Shown: positions 1 to 5,420 of the stretch, one piece after another
Position numbering within the stretch: position 1 is the first letter of the stretch
Layout: each line of letters opens with the position of its first letter
Assembly: GCA_964565705.1 (NCBI GenBank)
Contig: CAZMGD010000141.1
Coordinates: 1-8,921, forward strand
Source: CAZMGD01 sp964565705
GTDB taxonomy: Bacteria; Actinomycetota; Acidimicrobiia; Acidimicrobiales; Ilumatobacteraceae
Length of the DNA stretch: 8,921 nt
Direction of reading: 5' to 3'
Notes under the pieces: model-generated
Told to the model about the DNA's origin: nothing
The model's database searches: none
What the model saw: only the letters and a program-made list of their open reading frames with translations
Position numbers and translations under genes: made by a program

Positions 1-92
1 CCGTACTCGGACTGCTTGTAGTCGCCGCGCAGCAGGTCGGCGACCGACCAGATGAACGCTGCGTGGTTCTGGATCGTGCTGGCGTTCGCCAC
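1..92 (-). CDS. hsdM: Type I restriction-modification DNA methyltransferase, N-terminal fragment
   Basis: This is the N-terminal end of the HsdM (M) subunit of a type I restriction-modification system, which methylates adenines and forms the core of the HsdMS/HsdRMS complex. The reverse strand reads 30 codons before the window ends, including NHAAFIWSVADLLRGDYKQS and then EYG, the strongly conserved opening of the HsdM N-terminal helical domain. Two in-frame GTG codons are possible. I chose the one ending at 92, because the GAGGGA ribosome binding site at 99-104 is 6 nt upstream of it but directly abuts the other GTG (96-98). The catalytic NPPF motif and the hsdS/hsdR genes would lie outside the window to the left. 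Identification rests on the N-terminal motif alone, but that motif is distinctive. Confidence 0.85.
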   Translation of the reverse strand, partial: MANASTIQNHAAFIWSVADLLRGDYKQSEY

Positions 93-98
93 CGCCAC

Positions 99-104
99 TC
101 CCTC
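99..104 (-). promoter_or_regulatory. Ribosome binding site of hsdM
   Basis: GAGGGA on the minus strand lies 6 nt before the GTG at 90-92 and 0 nt before the in-frame GTG at 96-98. It therefore favours the downstream GTG as the start. Confidence 0.6.
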
Positions 105-209
105 GTGATGTGATACCCGCCCTCATCGTGGCAGGCGCGGTGGACGAGCGGCGACGGTGGCGACAGCCGTCTGCGCCTCCGCCTCGGCAGCCCCTCGCGA
201 GTGCAGCGT

Positions 210-231
210 GTGCGCCTGACCGACGGCGCAC
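210..231 (-). terminator. Candidate hairpin terminator after sulP
   Basis: GTGCGCC (210-216) and GGCGCAC (225-231) form a perfect 7-bp stem with an 8-nt loop, 7 nt past the sulP stop codon in the direction of transcription. No U-tract follows. That is common in high-G+C actinobacteria but weakens the call. It would separate sulP from hsdM. Confidence 0.4.
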
Positions 232-238
232 GTCAGCG

Positions 239-1930
239 TCACGGTGCGGGCCCGTCCGCATCACCGACGCCCGCGTCGATGTCGGCGAGGGCTTCGTCGA
301 TCGTGGTGTAGAAGTGATCGCGGTCGATGGTTCTGAGCAGTCCGTAGTCGTGGACGAGCTCGCGCAGCCGCGTGCGCAGCTCGACGAACGCGAGGTTCAC
401 GCCCTTCGCGTTGAGCTCGCCGTCGAGGCGCTCGAGCATCCCCGCGGCGGTGACGTCGATGTCGGTGATCGCCTCGCATTGCAGGATCACCCAGGCCGGC
501 CGGCGCTGCCGCACGAGGTCACGCACCTGGTTGGCGAAGATGGTGGAGTTGGCGAAGAACAGGGGGGCCTCCCAGCGGAACACGACGACATCTGGACGCT
601 CCACGATCTCGTCACCGCTCTGATCGCTGTGCCAGCCCTCGCGGCCGGGCACCCGTCCGAGTACCTCGCCGTGGGGCCACCAGTTGCGCTGGAAGAACAG
701 GAGGATCGACAGCACGACGGCGACGAGGATGCCTTCGAGGACGCCGACGAAGATCACCCCAGCGCTGGCGACGAGCGAGAGCGCCACCGCGGACGGTCGG
801 ATCTTCCACATCCGCGCGAGCAGGGCGATGTCGGTGAGGGACAGTGCTGCGGCGATGACGACCGCGGCCAGCGCCGAGTTCGGCAGGTCGGCCAGGAGGC
901 CGTTGAAGAACACGAGCATCAGCACCACGACGCCGGCACCGACGACGCCGGCGAGCTGGCTCTTCGCGCCGGACTGCTCGGCGACCGCGGTGCGGGAGCT
1001 ACTGGCCGAGATGGCGAACCCGCGGAAGAAGCCGGCGGCGATGTTGGCCGAACCGATGCCGACCATCTCCTGGTTCGGTTTGACCTCCTCGCCGCGACGG
1101 GCGTTGAACGACGTCGACAGGGCGATCGTGTCGGTCAGCGAGACGAGCGTGATGCCGATCGCGGCGGCGAGCAGCGGCACGACGTCACCGATCTCGGTCC
1201 ACGGCACGGCCGGCGCGGGCAGTCCTTCGGGAAGCGTGCCGACCGTGGCGACATCGAGGTCGAACACGGCACTCACCACGGTGGCGCCGACGACCGCGAC
1301 CAGGACCGCGGGGATTCGCCGGGCGACGCGCGGCAGCACGAGGAGCACCGCGAGCGTGGCGAGGCCGACACCCAGCGCCGTGGCGTCGCGTTGGTCGAAG
1401 TCCGTCACGAACTCGCGGATCTCGCCGACGAAGGTGTCGGCGTCGGTGGAGAACCCGCTGAGCTTGGGCAGCTGCCCGACGACGATGACGATCGCCAGCC
1501 CGTTCATGTAGCCGACCTGCACCTCGCTCGAGAGCAGGTCGGCGACGAAGCCGAGCCTGCCGAGGCCGAGGCCGACCTCGACGAGGCCGACCATGACCGC
1601 CAGCATCCCGGCCAGGGCGATCGCGGTGGCAGGGTCGTCGCCGGCCACCACGAGCGGCGTGACCGCGGCAAAGATCAGCGGCCCGAGCGACGAGTCGGGG
1701 CCGATCACGAGGATCCTCGACGGCCCCATCAGGGCATACCCGACGAGGCAGGCGATCGTCGTGTACAGACCGTTGACCGGCGGCAGACCGGCCAGCTCGG
1801 CGTAGGCCATGCCCTGGGGAACCAGGATCGCCGCCAGCACGATCCCGGCCACGAGGTCGGACCGCAGCCACCGTCGCTGGTAGGTGCGCAGGGACGCCAC
1901 GCCAGGCATGTGGCGTCCCAACGTGGTCAT
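239..1930 (-). CDS. SulP-family inorganic anion transporter with STAS domain
   Basis: A 563-residue membrane protein of the SulP (SLC26-type) family, which moves sulfate, bicarbonate or related anions across the cytoplasmic membrane. Hydrophobic segments run from about residue 25 to 415. The N-terminal SulP signature (GLPPVNGLYTT with a following GPD motif, residues 48-79) and the conserved FFRGFAISASSSRTAVAEQS segment (301-320) are both present. A cytoplasmic STAS domain occupies about 447-552. Length is normal and I see no damage. The ATG at 1928-1930 has GGAGGG 8 nt upstream. Substrate cannot be read from sequence: no carbonic anhydrase gene, which would suggest bicarbonate, lies in the window. 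Sulfate is attractive given the sulfatase genes to the right, but they are several kilobases away across an assembly gap, so this is inference. It lies 128 bp downstream of hsp20 on the same strand. Confidence 0.93.
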   Translation of the reverse strand: MTTLGRHMPGVASLRTYQRRWLRSDLVAGIVLAAILVPQGMAYAELAGLPPVNGLYTTIACLVGYALMGPSRILVIGPDSSLGPLIFAAVTPLVVAGDDPATAIALAGMLAVMVGLVEVGLGLGRLGFVADLLSSEVQVGYMNGLAIVIVVGQLPKLSGFSTDADTFVGEIREFVTDFDQRDATALGVGLATLAVLLVLPRVARRIPAVLVAVVGATVVSAVFDLDVATVGTLPEGLPAPAVPWTEIGDVVPLLAAAIGITLVSLTDTIALSTSFNARRGEEVKPNQEMVGIGSANIAAGFFRGFAISASSSRTAVAEQSGAKSQLAGVVGAGVVVLMLVFFNGLLADLPNSALAAVVIAAALSLTDIALLARMWKIRPSAVALSLVASAGVIFVGVLEGILVAVVLSILLFFQRNWWPHGEVLGRVPGREGWHSDQSGDEIVERPDVVVFRWEAPLFFANSTIFANQVRDLVRQRRPAWVILQCEAITDIDVTAAGMLERLDGELNAKGVNLAFVELRTRLRELVHDYGLLRTIDRDHFYTTIDEALADIDAGVGDADGPAP

Positions 1931-2020
1931 CCGTCCATCCCTCCGCTGCCTCGACCCACCCGCGCCGCCGTGCAGGTGACCTGCGACCGGTCAGCCGGCC
2001 TCACCGACGCTACTGGCCGA

Positions 2021-2044
2021 CCCGCGGTGGATCACCGATGCGGG
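2021..2044 (-). terminator. Candidate hairpin between hsp20 and sulP
   Basis: CCCGC+GGTG (2021-2029) pairs with CACC+GCGGG (2033-2036 and 2040-2044) around a GAT loop with a 3-nt bulge, giving a 9-bp interrupted stem. It begins 14 nt past the hsp20 stop codon. There is no U-tract. It may terminate hsp20 transcription or only attenuate read-through into sulP. Confidence 0.38.
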
Positions 2045-2058
2045 CGGACGGGGCGACG

Positions 2059-2580
2059 TCAGCTCGTGGTGACGGGGATCCTCTCCGGCGGTTGGGCGGG
2101 CGTCGCCGCCGGCGACGGGATGCGGACCTCGAGCAGTCCGTCCTTGTAGGTCGCCGTGATCGACGCCGCGGTCACACCGGGCGCCAGCGGCAACGAGCGA
2201 GAGAACGTCCCGTAGCGGAGCTCTCGCAGCATGAACCCGTCTCGCTCGACCTCGTCGTGTTCGTGCCGCTCGGCCTCGATCACCAGGCGTCCGTTGGCGA
2301 CCGTGAGGCGGATGTCCTCCTCGGGATCGATGCCCGGCAGTTCGGCCCGCATCACCAGCGTGCCGTCCTGCGAGTACTCCTCGACCCGGATCATCTCGTC
2401 GATCGCCCACGGCGGAGCGAACATCACCGGGAACGGGTCGGGCCACGACCTGGTCGCCCCAGCCGACCCACCGTTGACGCTCACCGGTACCACGGCTTCG
2501 GAGGTCGGAGAGCCTTCGGTCACCTCGACCGGCGCCACGGACTCGGTCTCCTTCGACTTGCGTCTGAACAACTTCATCAT
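2059..2580 (-). CDS. Hsp20/alpha-crystallin small heat-shock protein
   Basis: A 173-residue small heat-shock protein, an ATP-independent holdase that binds unfolding proteins in the cytoplasm. The alpha-crystallin domain runs from about residue 62 to 155. It includes MRAELPGIDPEEDIRLTV (77-94), a RYGTFSRSLPLAPGV segment (122-136) and the closing YKDGLLEVRIP (145-155), which matches the family's A/Y-x-x-GvL-x-v-x-x-P signature. The N-terminal arm is basic, then acidic and low in complexity. The start is the first of two ATGs (2578-2580), with GGAGG 7 nt upstream at 2588-2592. The reading frame stays open further upstream through the repeat and the Ns, but nothing there looks coding. A DosR-like box about 60 nt upstream suggests hypoxia or dormancy control, as for mycobacterial hspX. 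That regulation is inference. Confidence 0.94.
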   Translation of the reverse strand: MMKLFRRKSKETESVAPVEVTEGSPTSEAVVPVSVNGGSAGATRSWPDPFPVMFAPPWAIDEMIRVEEYSQDGTLVMRAELPGIDPEEDIRLTVANGRLVIEAERHEHDEVERDGFMLRELRYGTFSRSLPLAPGVTAASITATYKDGLLEVRIPSPAATPAQPPERIPVTTS

Positions 2581-2587
2581 GACGACA

Positions 2588-2592
2588 CCTCC
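2588..2592 (-). promoter_or_regulatory. Ribosome binding site of hsp20
   Basis: A perfect GGAGG on the minus strand, 7 nt before the ATG at 2578-2580. It sets the start within a frame that remains open far upstream. Confidence 0.75.
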
Positions 2593-2601
2593 GTTCGTCG
2601 A

Positions 2602-2656
2602 TCTCAGTGTGCGGCCCGGCGGACACCTCGGCCAGGGGCGTTGGTCCCAACGATGC
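2602..2656. repeat. 55-bp direct repeat, copy 1, at the edge of the N gap
   Basis: These 55 bases are identical to 2757-2811, and both copies directly touch the N run. The length and position are what unmerged contig ends sharing one k-mer would give, so this is probably the same genomic locus seen twice rather than a true repeat. Confidence 0.95.
2632..2651 (-). promoter_or_regulatory. Candidate DosR/DevR (OsdR)-like operator upstream of hsp20
   Basis: The minus strand reads GTTGGGACCAACGCCCCTGG. The established mycobacterial DosR box is TTSGGGACTWWAGTCCCSAA. The two core half-sites match with correct spacing: GGGAC exactly, and GCCCC against GTCCC, 4 nt apart. Streptomyces OsdR sites have a similar GGGAC/C core. 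The outer positions match poorly. The site lies about 52-71 nt upstream of the hsp20 ATG, a plausible activator position, and small heat-shock genes are classical DosR targets. The same bases contain the palindrome CGTTGG-TC-CCAACG (2639-2652), so a hairpin is an alternative reading. A second copy at 2787-2806 is probably the assembly duplicate. Confidence 0.5.
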
Positions 2657-2756
2657 NNNNNNNNNNNNNNNNNNNNNNNNNNNNNNNNNNNNNNNNNNNN
2701 NNNNNNNNNNNNNNNNNNNNNNNNNNNNNNNNNNNNNNNNNNNNNNNNNNNNNNNN
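2657..2756. other. Assembly gap of 100 N
   Basis: Exactly 100 N, a conventional scaffolding placeholder, so its length need not reflect real distance. The identical 55-bp flanks suggest the two contigs overlap. If they are merged, 155 bases disappear and the tetR stop would lie about 81 bp upstream of the hsp20 ATG. Confidence 0.97.
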
Positions 2757-2811
2757 TCTCAGTGTGCGGCCCGGCGGACACCTCGGCCAGGGGCGTTGGT
2801 CCCAACGATGC
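2757..2811. repeat. 55-bp direct repeat, copy 2, at the edge of the N gap
   Basis: Identical to 2602-2656 and starting at the first base after the Ns. It carries the second copy of the DosR-like box (2787-2806). Confidence 0.95.
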
Positions 2812-2814
2812 CTG
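2788..2814 (-). terminator. Candidate hairpin between tetR and hsp20
   Basis: CAGG (2788-2791) and CGTTGG (2794-2799) pair with CCAACG (2802-2807) and CCTG (2811-2814), giving a 6-bp stem extended by 4 bp across a small internal loop. It begins 2 nt past the tetR stop, so it could end tetR transcription. It overlaps the DosR-like box, and the two readings are not exclusive. Confidence 0.3.
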
Positions 2815-2816
2815 GT

Positions 2817-3223
2817 TCACGGATGGTGACGCTCGGAGAGCGCGTGGGCGATCAGTGCTTCGGTGGCCCACCGCGTCGTCTTGCGGGTGTCGTCGGGGCT
2901 GAGCCTGGACACGTCGCGAGCGGCGAGTATCGCCTCGGCTCCGATCACCAGCGCCAGCGCGTCGCGCAGTCGACCGAGCGCTTCTGGATCGAGTTGGTGT
3001 GCGAGCGGCTCGACGGCGGCGGCGATCAGTCCCAACCGACGACCGACGCGGGCGGGCGTTCGTCGGCGAGCACACGCGTGGCGGCGTCGTCGCCGATGGC
3101 GCCCAGCACGTCGTCGACCGCGGGGAAGTCGCGATCGAAGAACACCTCGGCGATCAGCACCTCCGCTGAGGCGAAGTACCGGTATGCGGTCGTCTTGGAG
3201 ACGAGCGCACGCTCGGCCACATC
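2817..3223 (-). pseudogene. TetR/AcrR-family transcriptional regulator, truncated and frameshifted
   Basis: Remains of a TetR-type repressor, read right to left. The first frame (3223 to about 3056) gives DVAERALVSKTTAYRYF, the DNA-recognition part of the TetR helix-turn-helix, followed by VLIAEVFFDRDFP. It stops at a TGA (3026-3028). A second frame (about 3053 to 2817) gives GRRLGLIAAAVEPL, LRDALALVIGAEAI and TTRWATEALIAHAL, typical of the C-terminal ligand-binding helices in this group. The first helices of the DNA-binding domain (about 20-25 residues) are missing at the 5' end. A short internal segment appears lost at the frame change, judged from family layout. No start codon with a ribosome binding site exists. 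The damage may be genuine decay or an assembly fault; the clustering with neighbouring broken genes is discussed under findings. Confidence 0.8.
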
Positions 3224-3762
3224 GGATCCACCGGCTCTCGACGTACGTGCCGGAGATCGGCCCGACCGGCTTCACCTTCAACCAGTTCCTGCTGGCCGAC
3301 GAGGAGCCGCTGCTCGTCCACACCGGGCACCGGTCGATGTTCCCGTCGGTCGCCGAGGCGATCGCGCGCGTCGTCCCCCTTGAACGGCTGCGGTGGATCA
3401 CCTTCGGCCACGTCGAGTCCGACGAGTGCGGCGCTCGAGCTCGGCACCCTCCGAGTCCGCCGCATCGACACGCCCCATGTGCCGCACGGATGGGACGCCG
3501 GCGTGCCGTATGAGGACGCGACCGGAACGTGTTGTGCGGTGACCTGTTCACCGCCTTCGGCAACGGACCTGCGCTGACCGACGGCGACATCGTCGGTCCA
3601 GCGATCGAGGGCGAGGACCCGTTCCGCTTCAGCAGCCTCGCCCCGAGCACACCGGCGATCCTCGAACACCTCGCCGGCCTGGCACCGCACACGCTCGCGC
3701 TGATGCACGGCTCCTCGTTCGACGGCGACACCACCGGCGCACTCCGCCGCGGTGGCACGAAA
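3223..3762 (+). pseudogene. MBL-fold (ODP-like, flavodiiron-type) metallohydrolase, disrupted
   Basis: Fragments of a metallo-beta-lactamase-fold protein of the oxygen-binding di-iron (flavodiiron-like) type. Fragment 1 (3223 to about 3433) has IHRLSTYVPEIGPTGFTFNQ, LLVHTGHRSMFP and FGHVESDECG, with the H-x-E-x-D-E metal motif. Fragment 2 (about 3434-3529, shifted frame) has LELGTLRVRRIDTPHVPHGW. Fragment 3 (from about 3530, back in the first frame) has LCGDLFTAFGNGPALTDGDI and LALMHGSS. Between fragments 1 and 2, some 45 residues seem to be missing, estimated from family layout. Between 2 and 3, one base is missing: ACG-TG-TTG where ACG-NTG-TTG is expected. The 5' end is lost at the junction with tetR. 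The 3' end has no stop and runs into the AraC gene. The family call is good; the exact substrate is unknown. Confidence 0.78.
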
Positions 3763-3772
3763 CGACCTTCGC

Positions 3773-3778
3773 TAGGGT
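3773..3778 (+). promoter_or_regulatory. Possible -10 element (TAGGGT) for the AraC gene
   Basis: TAGGGT lies 8 nt before the GTG at 3787. The actinobacterial -10 consensus is TANNNT, and this spacing would allow leaderless or near-leaderless transcription. No good -35 is visible, and the only Shine-Dalgarno candidate is a poor G-run (3781-3787). Confidence 0.3.
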
Positions 3779-3786
3779 CGGGCGGG

Positions 3787-4770
3787 GTGTCGAAGGGAAG
3801 CGCGACGGTCGAGCTCGGGGTGCAGCACACCTTCGCGACCGACGGCGACTCCGTGATGCTGGCCGTTCCAGGCGCGGAAGGGCAGATGGTCCGCACCGGA
3901 CCCGGCTCGGGCGAGGTGCGAGTCACGGTCGTCGATCTCGGTGCGATCCAGATCGCCCGTCTCCAGTTCGGGTTCCCGGCGGTGGCGGAAGCTGTCGGCG
4001 TCGGGGACTCAGTGATCTTGTGCACGATGCTGCGCGCCGACGGCGGCACGTGGGAAGGCGTACCGCTGGCGACGGGCCAGACGTTCGCCTACGGACCGGG
4101 CACGACCCATCACGCGGCAGATCCGGCAGGACTCGAGTTCGCGATGGCCGTCGTGCCGTGGAACCTGTTCGAACGAGCAGCAGACGACCTGGGATTCGAT
4201 CCCCGACGTGCCGCATCGAAGCGGACCCTGGTCGACGGCCCGTGGTGGCCCGTCGCCAAGGCGTTGCCGTTCGAGCCCCTGGCGAGCGGCGACGTCGCCC
4301 TGGACGCGACGACGATCCAGGATCGTGTGCTCGACGCGGCGGTGCGAGCAGCCTGCGGCGGCACACCGGACCGCCACGGCGTGGGGAGCGGCCGCCGCTG
4401 GAGCGACGCCGACCTGGTGGCCGCCGTGATCGGGTTCCTGGACTCGAACGCCCAGTGGCACGTTCCGGTCCTGACGCTGTGCCGCGAGGTCGGCGTATCG
4501 GAGCGTCGCCTGCACTACGCGTTCCGCCGGATGCTCGATGTGAGTCCGGGTGCCTTCTTGTACTACCGAGCGTTGCAGGGCGCACACGTCGCGTTGCTCG
4601 ACGCCGATCCGAGCGTCGGGCGGGTCGCCGACATCGCTCGTGCCCACGGTTTCACCCACCTCGGACGCTTCGCCAGCTCTCACCGCGCGGTGTACGCGGA
4701 GTTGCCGTCGACGACGCTGAACCGATCGCCGAGCCGATGCGCGACGTCGAGACGGCTGGGGGCGCGCTGA
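3787..4770 (+). CDS. AraC/XylS-family transcriptional regulator
   Basis: A 327-residue regulator. The N-terminal part (about 20-130) looks like the cupin-type sensor of this family, with a GQTFAYGPGTTHHAADPAG motif (97-115) and VVPWNLFERAADDLG (122-136). The C-terminal AraC DNA-binding domain (about 226-311) has a first helix-turn-helix at LCREVGVSERRLHYAF and a second at VADIARAHGFTHLGRFA, then the closing HRAVYAELPSTTL. The frame is open back into the MBL pseudogene (to 3529). The GTG at 3787 is preferred because the residues before it belong to the MBL C-terminus or to non-coding sequence; the start is uncertain. It is convergent with the FGE gene, with only 7 bp between stops. It may control the neighbouring sulfatase operon, but no operator is recognisable and the effector is unknown. 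Confidence 0.85.
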   Translation: MSKGSATVELGVQHTFATDGDSVMLAVPGAEGQMVRTGPGSGEVRVTVVDLGAIQIARLQFGFPAVAEAVGVGDSVILCTMLRADGGTWEGVPLATGQTFAYGPGTTHHAADPAGLEFAMAVVPWNLFERAADDLGFDPRRAASKRTLVDGPWWPVAKALPFEPLASGDVALDATTIQDRVLDAAVRAACGGTPDRHGVGSGRRWSDADLVAAVIGFLDSNAQWHVPVLTLCREVGVSERRLHYAFRRMLDVSPGAFLYYRALQGAHVALLDADPSVGRVADIARAHGFTHLGRFASSHRAVYAELPSTTLNRSPSRCATSRRLGAR

Positions 4771-4777
4771 GCTCGCA

Positions 4778-5414
4778 TCATGAATGGCCGTCGAGCGCGA
4801 CTCGGAAGCCGACGTTCCCGGCGGAGCTGTCGGGTGAGTTGCCGCTGCGGGCCGCTACTCGGTAGCGCCGGCAGTAGGACTCGTGGCAGAGGTATGACCC
4901 GCCGCGCATGACCCGGGCGGTGCCCGCCGTCGGGCCGGTCGGGTCCTGGCGAGAGCTGTGCCGGAGTACTTCGGGGAGTACCAGTCCGCGCACCGCTCCC
5001 ACACGTTGCCCGTCGTGTTGCAGAGGCCGAACCCGTTGGGCGGGTAGGCGTCGACGGGGGCGGTGCCGATCCACCCATCGGCGCCGGTGTCGTGTGCCGG
5101 GAACCCGCCCTGGAACACGTTCATCATGTGTCGTCCATCGGGCTCGAGCTCGTCGCCCCACGGGAACACGGCGCGTTAGCGGCGATCCGGTACGGGGAGA
5201 GCTCGATCGTGTGGATCGGGCCCTCACCATCGGCGTCATAGGCGACCGAACCGGTGGCGCCCATCATGAACCGGCCGCCCGGCACCTCGACCAACGGCAC
5301 GGCAGGACCACCGCGCCGCGGTGGCGACGGCGGTGTGCTCACGGCACGTTCGTCGTCGGCGGGTGGTCGGCCCGGCGCGCAGCATCCGGTCACGTCCACC
5401 GTCCGATCCTGCAT
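4778..5414 (-). pseudogene. Formylglycine-generating enzyme (sulfatase maturase), disrupted
   Basis: FGE oxidises the active-site cysteine of type I sulfatases (CxPxR) to C-alpha-formylglycine. The gene starts at the ATG 5412-5414, 6 nt after the upstream sulfatase stop, so the two should be translationally coupled. It now lies in three frames. Fragment A (5414-5175) reads VPLVEVPGGRFMMG, then YRIAAN. Fragment B (5172 to about 4966) reads FPWGDELEPDGRHMMNVFQG and PPNGFGLCNTTGNVWERCADW. Fragment C (about 4964-4778) reads RGGSYLCHESYCRRYRVAAR to the stop. Between A and B the central domain, over 100 residues by family comparison, is missing. Between B and C one base is missing near 4965. The two copper-binding catalytic cysteines (codons 4886-4888 and 4871-4873) survive, marking a true FGE rather than a generic FGE-fold protein. 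The usual GNVWEW reads GNVWER. If the sequence is right, no active enzyme is made. Confidence 0.85.
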
Positions 5415-5420
5415 CCGATC

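Noticed and set aside
110..2149. A 679-codon open frame on the plus strand opposite sulP
   Set aside because: It is antisense to the intact SulP gene; its product is low-complexity and rich in R, D, E, H and G with no family motif, as expected when a high-G+C gene is read on its opposite strand.
2602..2811. A transposon or integration with 55-bp direct repeats
   Set aside because: The repeats directly bound a conventional 100-N run and no mobile gene is present, so contig-end overlap explains them better.
2059..3075. A minus-strand frame joining TetR-region sequence to Hsp20 through the Ns
   Set aside because: It stays open only because N codons are not stops; Hsp20 has its own ribosome binding site and ATG at 2580.
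3224..3229. A GGATCC (BamHI) site at the TetR/MBL junction, as a sign of cloning chimerism
   Set aside because: A single 6-bp site is expected by chance at this G+C and lies within plausible coding sequence of the MBL fragment.
2817..4049. A 410-codon minus-strand open frame covering the TetR C-terminus, MBL and AraC regions
   Set aside because: Only its last 80 or so residues are TetR; the rest is antisense to the MBL and AraC genes and resembles no protein.
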